64,000 nt of DNA, taken from contig NZ_QVMJ01000001.1 of assembly GCF_010500955.1 (NCBI RefSeq), positions 372,001 through 436,000 of the forward strand, given 5' to 3'. This document shows, one piece after another, positions 8,965 through 17,313 of this stretch. Origin of the DNA: Bacteroides sp. 519 (GTDB taxonomy: Bacteria > Bacteroidota > Bacteroidia > Bacteroidales > Bacteroidaceae). The stretch's first letter is position 1. The number at the start of each line of letters is the position of its first letter. A program made the position numbers and the translations under genes. Below the pieces are notes generated by a model. That model did no database searches. It saw only the letters and a program-made list of their open reading frames with translations, and was not told the origin of the DNA.

Positions 8965-10120
8965 TGATTATTTTTGAAGTCCCTATTGTGAAAATACTAT
9001 TGTGTTCACTTTCTTGGTCAACATAAAAGCCGCTTAATTTTTTCCACTTGATTACAGCGAAACAAGCATTTAACGAATTGAGTTCGGCTATTTGAATGTT
9101 TGTTACATAATCGTTATTCTCACTGTCTTCTGCAAATACTCTTGTGGAAAAATGGTCGTTTTTTGCTTTAGTTACAGTCGTTACCCTTGTAGCTCCACGC
9201 AACTTGTCATCTACGGTTTCTACACCCAAACCAACGTCAATACAAGGTATGCCTATGCGAATTAAGTACTTAACTATCATGTTACGAACACTGTTTTTAT
9301 CAACGCAAATAAAAACAAAAGACATTTGGTCGAGCTCTTGGATATTGTCTTTCAGCACATAATAACTGTGAGGGATTATATGCTTGTGCATATTAGCGTA
9401 AATACCGGAAAGATATTCAGCCTTCCTTTGATTCTTATTTAAATCATCAATTGAAGCAGCTCCCGGAGAGCGAAACGCATTATGTTGATCGAAGTCATCT
9501 CCATCGAAAATATGAATTTCGGAAACAGGAGTTTTGGCTATCAAATCTAATACATAAGCACCAGTTCCGCCCAGCCCGATAATAGCGATCTTTTGCCCAT
9601 TAAATTTTGAATTAATCAAGTCTATATTTGCTCTACTTGAGTTAGTGTCAATGTACTGAAAAACCGTTTCATTTGCATTGTCAGGTATGACTTTGAACGT
9701 TTTTTCAGTTACTGTACTATCCAAGTACTTAGCGGGAGCTGAAATAATATCTGCATACCGTTTCACCTTTTCGTAGTAATTAGGATAGCCTTGCTGAGGC
9801 TTATTCGAGAAAGAGCGATTTATTGCTATGCCTCCAAAATTCTTGGCTGAATTATCGTGTTGTATTGCAGTTATTATCGTCCCGTCGTCATTACAAGGGT
9901 TGTCTCCAATAAAATAAATAACATGATTATCAGGAGTGGCAGTCGTGGCTCCATTCTTCAAAGTAAGCGTGCTCACTAGTATTCCGTACTGTATAGTCTT
10001 ATCGCTTCTTACATAAGGAATATGGTGGACAAGTAAATGTCCACCACGAACCTCTATTTCGTAACCTTCGTCTCTAAGACGCTTCAGGTCTTGACTATGA
10101 TTTATCAGTTGCTGTGACAT
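8948..10120 (-). CDS. E1-like ThiF-family adenylyltransferase
   Basis: A 390-residue protein. The N-terminal about 150 residues (RDEGYEIEVRGGHLLVHHIP) resemble the DUF6791-type domain fused to bacterial E1 proteins. The ThiF/E1 domain follows, with the nucleotide-binding loop IGLGGTGAYV (about 178-187) and the FDGDDFDQHNAFR motif (about 202-214), whose Asp, Asn and Arg bind ATP. It should adenylate the C-terminus of the multi-ubiquitin protein. I see no cysteine in the stretch after CIDVGLGV where many E1 enzymes carry the thioester Cys (LRGATRVTT), so transfer chemistry may be non-canonical. It overlaps the upstream gene by 26 bp and the downstream gene by 17 bp. Confidence 0.85.
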   Translation of the reverse strand: MSQQLINHSQDLKRLRDEGYEIEVRGGHLLVHHIPYVRSDKTIQYGILVSTLTLKNGATTATPDNHVIYFIGDNPCNDDGTIITAIQHDNSAKNFGGIAINRSFSNKPQQGYPNYYEKVKRYADIISAPAKYLDSTVTEKTFKVIPDNANETVFQYIDTNSSRANIDLINSKFNGQKIAIIGLGGTGAYVLDLIAKTPVSEIHIFDGDDFDQHNAFRSPGAASIDDLNKNQRKAEYLSGIYANMHKHIIPHSYYVLKDNIQELDQMSFVFICVDKNSVRNMIVKYLIRIGIPCIDVGLGVETVDDKLRGATRVTTVTKAKNDHFSTRVFAEDSENNDYVTNIQIAELNSLNACFAVIKWKKLSGFYVDQESEHNSIFTIGTSKIINDDAT

Positions 10121-10790
10121 CGAATATCATGTTATTTTTAACATCAACAACTGATCCCTTCACCATAGAACCTTCCCTGTTAGACTTAGGCCCCTTACTA
10201 TAAGTAACGGTATAACCCTTATTCGGATTATTGTCGTAGGAACCGAATGCCAATACAATGACTTGTTCAAAAGATATGGTAGCCTGCGACCAAGCCTTTT
10301 CACGAGCATTTACTATGATTTTAAACTCCTTTTGTTTGGGTTTAGAAATGAAGTGTTCTACACCCGGACGAGCTAAATCAACAATTTCATCGTCTTCAAT
10401 GAAATCATCGTTCCAACCATCAGGAATATCAAGGTATAGTTCATCGCTAGGCGAAATCCCTCCTAACTCTCGAATTTGTACGCCACGGATATATTGCTTG
10501 TACCAAACAAAAGGAACTCCATTGATTGTGAAGTGCAATTTCTTTTTCACAAAAAAATACTCCGTTTCCGGTCTTGCCAGATTTACTCGCGTATCGTTTT
10601 CTATCAGTTCGTCATTATACGGCTTACTGATAGATAGAAACAATTCGGTATCCAAAGGAATGCCCGCTAATTGCTTCAACTCTGCACCTGTTAGGTATTG
10701 CTCACAGGTTTCATACTCTTTTCCCTCTATAACAAACTTCAAGGGTACTTTTGGAGAGTGTACTTGCCCTCCATTTTTTTCAATTTCCAT
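10095..10790 (-). CDS. Multi-ubiquitin (tandem beta-grasp) protein
   Basis: A 231-residue protein with two clearly repeated beta-grasp units: KFVIEGKEYETCEQYLTG (about 18-35) and HFTINGVPFVWYKQYIRG (about 90-107). Each is followed by a similar L-x2-LGGI/LAGI and VNLARP/VDLARP ending. A third, diverged unit starts EFKIIVNAREKAWS (about 157). This is the Multi_ubiq architecture. The C-terminus is FDVTATDKS, with no terminal Gly-Gly, so processing or an alternative acceptor chemistry is implied. As first gene of the overlapping trio it should be the conjugated modifier. Targets are unknown; related prokaryotic cassettes are linked to anti-phage defence. Confidence 0.85.
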   Translation of the reverse strand: MEIEKNGGQVHSPKVPLKFVIEGKEYETCEQYLTGAELKQLAGIPLDTELFLSISKPYNDELIENDTRVNLARPETEYFFVKKKLHFTINGVPFVWYKQYIRGVQIRELGGISPSDELYLDIPDGWNDDFIEDDEIVDLARPGVEHFISKPKQKEFKIIVNAREKAWSQATISFEQVIVLAFGSYDNNPNKGYTVTYSKGPKSNREGSMVKGSVVDVKNNMIFDVTATDKS

Positions 10791-10848
10791 ATGAAATTAA
10801 TTTTAAATTTTACAAATTGATAAGTGACCGCCTATCATTTCAGCAGTC

Positions 10849-10866
10849 GGAGGATTGCAATCCTCC
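10849..10866. repeat. Perfect 18-bp palindrome upstream of the ubiquitin-like cassette
   Basis: GGAGGATTGCAATCCTCC is a perfect palindrome 59-76 bp upstream of the multi-ubiquitin start. It could be an operator or the stem of a transcript; nothing in the window binds it by recognition. Confidence 0.5.
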
Positions 10867-11061
10867 TCGTTTGTCCGAACGTTTTTGCTTATTAATTATT
10901 TAATTAACATTCAGGCCTAAACGACACATCCGTTTGCGTCAATTTAGTTTAAAACCACATGGAAACTTGTTTATTCCAAATAAAAGAGGTAGTTTTGAAG
11001 CGCAATTTAAGAACTACCAAAAGCTTTGCAAGAGCTTTGGTTACCTTTTAAAGGAATCAAG

Positions 11062-11087
11062 CCAGGTGGTCTCCGCCTGGTTTTTTT
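11062..11087 (+). terminator. Rightward rho-independent terminator in a gap without a recognised rightward gene
   Basis: CCAGGTGG-TCT-CCGCCTGG followed by seven Ts. The orientation is rightward although both flanking genes are leftward. A small rightward transcript or short ORF (10959-11051) may precede it. Confidence 0.65.
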
Positions 11088-11094
11088 ATTGATA

Positions 11095-13437
11095 TTATTT
11101 TATTATAACCCTTTCATCGACCTTGATATTTTCGTGTATAAAGTTGTATTGAGTTAACAGGTTTGTAACTTCATCGTAAACTGTCCCCTTCTTTTTGGGG
11201 TCTTTAATTGTTATAATCATTACAAATTCCTGACTGATATTTTTACTGTCTTTCATCCTCAAATCATAATCGTTTCTGTATGATGCTTCCAGTTGGAGAA
11301 ACCAAAGACGATCTTCATAGAGGTTTGCTTTCTTCGGAGCTTCTCTCAACTCCTCCAAATCAATGCACCACTTTTTTACAGGCATAAATAATTCTGTATG
11401 CCCCGAGCTATAACTATGCAAAAAACGCTCGCTCTTAAATGTGGCTGTAGCCGACTTTTGCTTCCTGGTACTGTATAAAGATGGGACAAGCAAATTTTGT
11501 TTATCTTCCATGTCAATAGGATTTCTCTTGACTTTACTATCTTTAATCTCAACTTTCTTCTCATAAGTACCAAAGGAGGCATCAACATCACTTTGGACAT
11601 ATTCAGCCCCATGATAAGAGTTAATTTCGGGTGAAGACACCAATGTGATCTTTACCTGCCCATAAAAATACCCGTCTTCGACAAGGCTTTTTGGAAAAGG
11701 GAAATCCATTATTTTGATATTTGAACCTTTATCAACTGCATCCATTAAAATTAAAGTAACTTCATCAGGGTCATTATAAAGAATATCTGCAACCTTGGAT
11801 GGTAAGCCAAATCCAATCTGATTTATTCTGTCCATTAAGTCGGCATCAAACTCTTCAGGATGTTTTGCAGAGTGTATTAGTAAAGCCTTTATAAAATCCG
11901 AATTAAACTCTTCTTTCATTGATCCTGCCAATTCTGCTGCCAAAGCAGCAACTCGAGGAGTACTATAACTTGTGCCGACAGAACTGCAAATTTTTCCATC
12001 AGCAGAAAAAGATTTCACTCCATTTAAATCTAATCTCCCTTCTTTAAATCCCACATTGCCGCCATAATGAACTAAATCAGGCTTTATTACATCTCCACAG
12101 CCGGGTCCAACCATTGAGAATGGAGAGGGGTAATTCTTTGGGGTCAGATCATGGTCTCTTTTATCATGTGCTAAGGAACCTACTACTAAAGTTTTCACAC
12201 TTTCTGATGCCTCTGTAATTCTTCCTCTGGGAGCAGATTTCATAAAGTTAGAGCAGTTGCCCGCAGCTTTTACTATCAATATGTTATATTCTTCCTGTAA
12301 CTCATCTAAATAGCAGGCAAAATCAGAGTATTTGCTATCCTGAACAGGTGTATCATTCCCAATTGAGAAGTTCCAAACCTTTACCTCGGGATGTCTCTTG
12401 ACAGCTTCCCGCATAAAATCCACCATCATTGGTTCGTCTATATATCCAAATTTATCATTCGGATATATTACTGCTTCTGTTATTTTGAATGGCTTTGTTC
12501 CAGTCCAATCTTTGCCCTCTAATTGGTCTCCATAATTTATTATACCTGCGACAAATGTTCCATGATCATTATTGTATTCGTCCTTCCCAAAAGCAATATA
12601 GCTACCATCTTTCCACTCTTTCAAATGACTTATATCGCTTATTCCTTCATCAAATACGCCTATTTTGAAATAATCAACCCCCTCTTCTGGCGATTTTACT
12701 TTTATTTCATCTTCTTCAATTAAGCTGCTTTTGGTTAGTCTAACAACAGGTACTTTTGTGATTGAGAATATACTTTCGCTTTCATTGGCATTGATTAAAG
12801 ACTGAGGTTTGACGGATGAAACTCTATACAAAATAAGATCCTTTGTATAGTTGAGTTTGGTGTATTTTAACCCCATACTATTACACAAGTTTTCAAAACT
12901 TCGTTGAGCAATTTCATTCAGTTTGTAGTCCCCATAGTTGATAAGTTTTACCTTCAAGTCTTCTTCTTCATTGTTTTCAAGATCAATTACAGGAGAAAAA
13001 TCCAAAGCTTCTTCGACAACAGAAATACCAACAATATTTTTGTCTGTATCTTTTATTCGTTTTTCAATTTCATTCAAATCGTTTATATCATCAATTTTAA
13101 CTAATAATTCATCCTCTGAAACCATTCCGATGAGATTAATCTTCTTTCCTCTATTGAAAATTTTACCTATTTCTCCACGATATGTTTTAGAAAGAGCATT
13201 GTTGTTCAATTTTAATTTAATAATTGTAGGTAGATAGTTGTTGCTGTCAACTTTATGTTGCACCCTACCTCTTAAGCCACCGAAATATCCATTGAAATGA
13301 CTTAGTCTTGCATTTAGCTCTTCTCCTTCTAATCGAAAACGTACTCCGATTTCATCTTTTTTAATCACGGGTAGGTTATTGAGAGCTTTGTCGTTATTTC
13401 TTTTTTTGAATAACTTTATTGGCAAATTCTTCTTCAT
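11095..13437 (-). CDS. Subtilisin-like (S8) serine protease
   Basis: A 780-residue protein with an intact S8 triad: Asp in VFDEGI (about 265), His in NDHGTFVAGI (about 295) and Ser in GTSYSTPRVAAL (about 495), plus the oxyanion Asn in KAAGNCSN (about 398). No signal peptide is visible (the N-terminus is KKNLPIKLFKKRNN), so it is probably cytoplasmic. About 230 residues precede the protease and 270 follow it; I do not recognise these flanks. It is separated by 4 bp from the AAA ATPase gene, which is translated first. The pair is the layout of a regulated protease effector, possibly defensive; this is inference. Confidence 0.85.
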   Translation of the reverse strand: MKKNLPIKLFKKRNNDKALNNLPVIKKDEIGVRFRLEGEELNARLSHFNGYFGGLRGRVQHKVDSNNYLPTIIKLKLNNNALSKTYRGEIGKIFNRGKKINLIGMVSEDELLVKIDDINDLNEIEKRIKDTDKNIVGISVVEEALDFSPVIDLENNEEEDLKVKLINYGDYKLNEIAQRSFENLCNSMGLKYTKLNYTKDLILYRVSSVKPQSLINANESESIFSITKVPVVRLTKSSLIEEDEIKVKSPEEGVDYFKIGVFDEGISDISHLKEWKDGSYIAFGKDEYNNDHGTFVAGIINYGDQLEGKDWTGTKPFKITEAVIYPNDKFGYIDEPMMVDFMREAVKRHPEVKVWNFSIGNDTPVQDSKYSDFACYLDELQEEYNILIVKAAGNCSNFMKSAPRGRITEASESVKTLVVGSLAHDKRDHDLTPKNYPSPFSMVGPGCGDVIKPDLVHYGGNVGFKEGRLDLNGVKSFSADGKICSSVGTSYSTPRVAALAAELAGSMKEEFNSDFIKALLIHSAKHPEEFDADLMDRINQIGFGLPSKVADILYNDPDEVTLILMDAVDKGSNIKIMDFPFPKSLVEDGYFYGQVKITLVSSPEINSYHGAEYVQSDVDASFGTYEKKVEIKDSKVKRNPIDMEDKQNLLVPSLYSTRKQKSATATFKSERFLHSYSSGHTELFMPVKKWCIDLEELREAPKKANLYEDRLWFLQLEASYRNDYDLRMKDSKNISQEFVMIITIKDPKKKGTVYDEVTNLLTQYNFIHENIKVDERVIIK

Positions 13438-13441
13438 AATG

Positions 13442-14530
13442 TTAATCTTTTAAGTTATTCCTTATTTGTCTAATTGATACATTTAATATGTCTGCAATTT
13501 GAAGTTTCGGAATGCCATTATCATTCAGATATTTAATTAATTCATCTGCCGTGAAGTTCCCGTGTTTTTCAAATTGAAAATTCTCAATCAATAAATCTTC
13601 AACATTGATTTCTTCTTTTTCTTGTATTACAGCTTGTGTGATAGCATTCGTGACAATTGTCTTTATATCAGCAGGTGTCTTTTTTGACAGCAAATAAACA
13701 ATCCGATCCATTTTTTTGTCCGAAGAGAAATCATGTTTATAATTTTCCGCATACAGCTCTATTAGTTTTCGGACACCATCAGCACCAAGCTGACTTACCT
13801 CAATGACAGTATTAAACCGTCTCCAAATTGCCTTATCAAGCAATTCTGGATGGTTTGTTGCTGCGATAAGAATATTGTTCTGTGAGAAAATATCAATATT
13901 TTGCAACAGACTGTTTATTACCCTTTTAAGCTCACCCATTTCATGCTCATCATCTCGTGCTTTTGCTATAGCGTCAAATTCGTCCAAAAAAAGTATACAA
14001 GGCTTACTATCAGCATATTCAAATATTTTTCTAATATTTTTGGATGTATTGCCAAGTAAAGAAGATATTAATGCATCTAATCTAGCAGTCACTAAGGGTA
14101 GTTTTGTTTGTATAGATATATACTTTGCTATCGTTGTTTTTCCTACGCCAGGGATGCCATATAGCAGCAAAGAACTTTGCATAGGTAACCCTAATGATTT
14201 AATCTTATCCTTATTTTCCACAATTTTAATGAAGTCCATCACTTTACGCTCTATGATTTCGGGCAGTATTATTGTGAAATCATTCTCAGATGGATTAAAG
14301 ATGTCGACAATGCTCATTCTCGTTTCGGAGTCTACTGGAGCCGTCGTAGTAAGTTGCTCCATCGTTAATGTGTTAGAAGCTCCACTATCAATAACCTTTC
14401 TGATTCCTTTAGCCAAGCGTGCATTTCCCTCTTCATCGAAAATGTCTGCTAGTTTTTTGGCAAACTGGACAACCTTTGCAGGTTCTCTTCTCATGCCGCC
14501 TTCTATTATTTTAATTATTTCAGTATACAT
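13442..14530 (-). CDS. AAA+ ATPase paired with the S8 protease
   Basis: About 362 residues from the ATG at 14530; a TTG 12 bp upstream gives 366. The AAA module has Walker A GIPGVGKTTIAK, Walker B CILFLDEFDAIA, and an AATNHPELLDKAIWRRF sensor/arginine-finger region, resembling classical AAA (FtsH/SpoVK-like) domains. The last about 40 residues (ELIKYLNDNGIPKLQIADIL then VSIRQIRNN) look like a helix-turn-helix, which would be unusual for a simple unfoldase. It may gate or feed the protease encoded 4 bp downstream. A clean promoter lies at 14559-14589. Confidence 0.85.
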   Translation of the reverse strand: MYTEIIKIIEGGMRREPAKVVQFAKKLADIFDEEGNARLAKGIRKVIDSGASNTLTMEQLTTTAPVDSETRMSIVDIFNPSENDFTIILPEIIERKVMDFIKIVENKDKIKSLGLPMQSSLLLYGIPGVGKTTIAKYISIQTKLPLVTARLDALISSLLGNTSKNIRKIFEYADSKPCILFLDEFDAIAKARDDEHEMGELKRVINSLLQNIDIFSQNNILIAATNHPELLDKAIWRRFNTVIEVSQLGADGVRKLIELYAENYKHDFSSDKKMDRIVYLLSKKTPADIKTIVTNAITQAVIQEKEEINVEDLLIENFQFEKHGNFTADELIKYLNDNGIPKLQIADILNVSIRQIRNNLKD

Positions 14531-14558
14531 ACGACCACTCAATTAATTATTTATGGTG

Positions 14559-14589
14559 CAAATATACTACTTGTTGTTACAACTGCAAA
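14559..14589 (-). promoter_or_regulatory. Promoter for the AAA-S8 operon
   Basis: On the minus strand a TTTG (-33-like, 14589-14586) is separated by 19 nt from a perfect -7 box TATATTTG (14566-14559), 29 bp upstream of the ATG. Confidence 0.7.
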
Positions 14590-14726
14590 GAAAATCGTGA
14601 TATTTTTTTGCTTTATCGTTTCATTTGTATCAACTATCGTTATATTGCAACGATTTATCGTTTTATTCACAACAGCATTCGTCGCACAAAGAACGTTCTA
14701 CTGCCATTATAGCATAATTGAACCTA

Positions 14727-14811
14727 CAACGCCACACCTACCCAAATCGAAGCCACAAGCGTCCACCTGCCGACAAAGCCACTGCTAACCCTCTGATTAA
14801 GCCTACTTTTA
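14727..14811 (+). promoter_or_regulatory. Transfer-regulon site C: paired 21-bp repeats plus weak -7 box (DUF3945-topB)
   Basis: Unit 1 (14727-14747) begins CAACGCCACACCTACCCA; unit 2 (14748-14768) begins CGAAGCCACAAGCGTCCA. Thirty-five nt later comes TACTTTTA (14804-14811), 5 of 6 matches to TAnnTTTG, 41 bp upstream of the DUF3945 start. Confidence 0.6.
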
Positions 14812-14835
14812 TTCTGCATTAATAGTGATGCAGAA
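14812..14835. repeat. 8-bp inverted repeat in the DUF3945 leader
   Basis: TTCTGCAT and ATGCAGAA flank an 8-nt spacer immediately after the putative -7 box and 17 bp before the ATG. It may be an operator or a leader hairpin limiting translation. Confidence 0.45.
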
Positions 14836-14852
14836 CAAAAAACAATTTAATC

Positions 14853-16346
14853 ATGGATGAAAAATTGAATCCGAAAGACAAAGTTCTCCTGATGCGAGAT
14901 GAAGGAGAAGGCAACAAACTCAAAGTAGTGAAAGGCATTGACAAGAAAGGAAAGATTGATGCCGTAGATCCCATGAAGGCGAAACAGACCGATTTTATCA
15001 AAATCGACAAACACGCCGACCCTCTCGAAAACTTTTTCAAAAACTTTTTTAATCAGGCAAAGAACCCCTCCCATACGGGATTCTATGCTGTAACAGTTGA
15101 TATGCTTGATAAAGTTCTATCTCTTAGTGATAAGGAATTGGAAAAGTTTCGTATTGATCCGAGAGATTACCTGAATAAAGAACAGGAGCAATCAACCAAG
15201 AAAGACGAAAAAGAAGTAGTAACCGAAAAAAAAGAAGAAAAAATGGATGCAACAACCGAACAGAAAACGGAATTTAAGCAATTCGACACGAACCGTATCC
15301 CTGAAAACGAGTATCAGAAATACGGTATCAAGCCCGAAAATTTAGAGGGCGAACTCAAAGCCATGAGTTACGGGTACAAATCTCCGCACCTCGTGGATAT
15401 TAATCCGAAAATTGAGGGCGTGGACTATCCGATGAAAGCCCGCCTGTCATTAGAGGAACAAGCTGACGGTAGCCTGAAATTCGTTCCGCACCCACAGCAA
15501 CAACAGGTAGATTTGGATAAACCGTTTCAAGGTATCATGCTCCCGAACGATGTTAAGGAAAACCTATTGGCGACAGGTAACGGTGGTCGTGTGGTCGAAC
15601 TGAAACCAAGACCAGGCGAAAAAGTACCGTCGCTTATTTCCATTGACAAACTGACCAACCGTTTGGAAGCCGTACCGCTTGATAAACTTACCGTTTCTCA
15701 AAACCTGAAAGGCACGGAACTAACTCCCGAACAGCAACAGGCACTCAAAGAGGGAAAGAAAGTATTGGTCGAGGGCATGACCTCTAAAAACACAATCGGT
15801 ACAGACAATCCCCGAAAATTTGATGCTTACGTTCAGTTCAATGCTGCCAAAGGCGGTTACGATTTCTCCTACGAGGGATTAGACCGCAATAAGTACCAAC
15901 AAAACGCCAAGCAGGAACAGAGCCAAAACGGGGAACAACAGAACCAAGTCCGTATTCCCAAAAAACTCTTAGGCGTTGATTTGGATGAAAAACAGCAGAA
16001 CTCACTCCGTGAGGGTAAAGCGGTCTATGTTCAAGGAATGCTGAAAGATGCAAAGGGAGAGCCTTTCAATGCGTATGTAAAGGTAAACAATGAAAAAGGC
16101 AAACTCGACTTTTTCAAATGGAATCCTGATAAAGCCAAAAAGCAAGGTGCGGATGTGAAAGTTGCTGAAGGGAATAAGACACAGGTAGCGGTTAATTCCG
16201 AAGGCAAGACCAATGAAGCTACCAAGAATGTAAAGGAACCCCTGAAACAAGGTCAGCAAAAGCCTACCGAGAATCAGAATAAAGAACAGAAGCAACAGCA
16301 AGGAGTTAAAAAGCCTGTAAAAAAATCCACAGGACACAAAATGTAA
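14853..16346 (+). CDS. DUF3945-family conjugative-transposon protein
   Basis: A 497-residue hydrophilic protein. The N-terminal portion (KVLLMRDEGEGNKLKVV, then FYAVTVDMLDKVLSL) and two C-terminal DUF3945-like repeats (beginning LKGTELTPEQQQALKEGK and LLGVDLDEKQQNSLREGK, each followed by V-V/Y-V-x-GM and F-x-AYV) place it with the proteins encoded next to topB in Bacteroidales conjugative elements. The spacer and tail are K/Q/E-rich. The function is unknown. topB starts 29 bp downstream, so they form one operon under site C. Confidence 0.8.
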   Translation: MDEKLNPKDKVLLMRDEGEGNKLKVVKGIDKKGKIDAVDPMKAKQTDFIKIDKHADPLENFFKNFFNQAKNPSHTGFYAVTVDMLDKVLSLSDKELEKFRIDPRDYLNKEQEQSTKKDEKEVVTEKKEEKMDATTEQKTEFKQFDTNRIPENEYQKYGIKPENLEGELKAMSYGYKSPHLVDINPKIEGVDYPMKARLSLEEQADGSLKFVPHPQQQQVDLDKPFQGIMLPNDVKENLLATGNGGRVVELKPRPGEKVPSLISIDKLTNRLEAVPLDKLTVSQNLKGTELTPEQQQALKEGKKVLVEGMTSKNTIGTDNPRKFDAYVQFNAAKGGYDFSYEGLDRNKYQQNAKQEQSQNGEQQNQVRIPKKLLGVDLDEKQQNSLREGKAVYVQGMLKDAKGEPFNAYVKVNNEKGKLDFFKWNPDKAKKQGADVKVAEGNKTQVAVNSEGKTNEATKNVKEPLKQGQQKPTENQNKEQKQQQGVKKPVKKSTGHKM

Positions 16347-16375
16347 TATCAACCACTAAAAAAATCCAATAGTAA

Positions 16376-17227
16376 ATGAAAGTAATAATTGCAGAAAAAC
16401 CGTCGGTAGCCCGTGATATAGCGGCTATCGTTGGTGCGAGTAACCGCAAGGACGGTTATTTGGAAGGTAACGGATATGCCGTTACATGGGCGTTTGGACA
16501 CCTTATAACATTGGCAATGCCACAGGATTATGGTATCACAGGCTTTCAAGCTGAAAACCTGCCGATACTTCCTGCCGAATTTAAGTTGTTACCCCGTCAG
16601 GTAAAGGACGGTAAGGAATATAAATCTGATCCGGGTGCGATGAAGCAACTTAAAGTTATCAAAGAGTTATTCAATAAATGTGAGCGAATCGTGGTTGCTA
16701 CCGATGCCGGGCGTGAGGGAGAGTTAATTTTTAGATATATATTTGATTATCTTGAATGTTCCAAACCTTTCGACCGTCTTTGGATAAGCAGCCTTACGGA
16801 TCAGGCTATCCGCAAAGGGTTGGAGAACCTACGTCCGGGAAAAGAGTACGACAACCTGTACACTTCAGCAAAAGCCCGGAGCCAAGCCGATTGGGTTGTC
16901 GGAATAAACGCTTCACAAGCCCTTTCGGTATCGGCAGGCTACGGGGTATGGTCGTTAGGTCGTGTACAAACACCCACACTCGCCATGATTTGCAGCCGAT
17001 ACCTCGAAAACAAAGAGTTCAAGCCGCAAACCTATTTTCAGGTAAAATTGCATACGGCAAAAGACGCAACCCAGTTCGCCGCTATTTCCACAGAACGGTA
17101 CAATACGAAACAGGACGCAGACACAATCTTAGAGCGTATCCGCTCGTCAGAATCCGTCAGCGTCGTAAACGTAGAAACAAAGCAAGAAAGTCAGGAACCG
17201 CCATTGCTCTACGACCTGACAATTTAA
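16376..17227 (+). pseudogene. topB: DNA topoisomerase III, truncated (topB fragment)
   Basis: The first about 281 residues of a type IA topoisomerase that normally exceeds 650 residues. The TOPRIM motifs IAEKPSVARDIA (residues 4-15) and TDAGREGELIFRYI (about 104-117) are intact, and the segment RVQTPTLAMI is present. Homology ends at PPLLYDLT, just before the region that should carry the active-site tyrosine, and a stop follows two codons into foreign sequence. No 3' half occurs in the window. The break marks the left junction of the 17.22-23.11 kb segment. Confidence 0.85.
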
Positions 17228-17254
17228 CATTTATAGGTATGTGTAATTAATGCT

Positions 17255-17287
17255 ACAAAAAAAGCCAGCAACATTTCTGCGCTGGCT
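17255..17287 (-). terminator. Terminator of the DGQHR gene
   Basis: On the minus strand AGCCAGC...GCTGGCT forms a hairpin followed by seven Ts (17262-17256), 27 bp after the stop at 17314. Confidence 0.7.
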
Positions 17288-17313
17288 CTTCCTAATAGTT
17301 ATTCAACGTGTAC

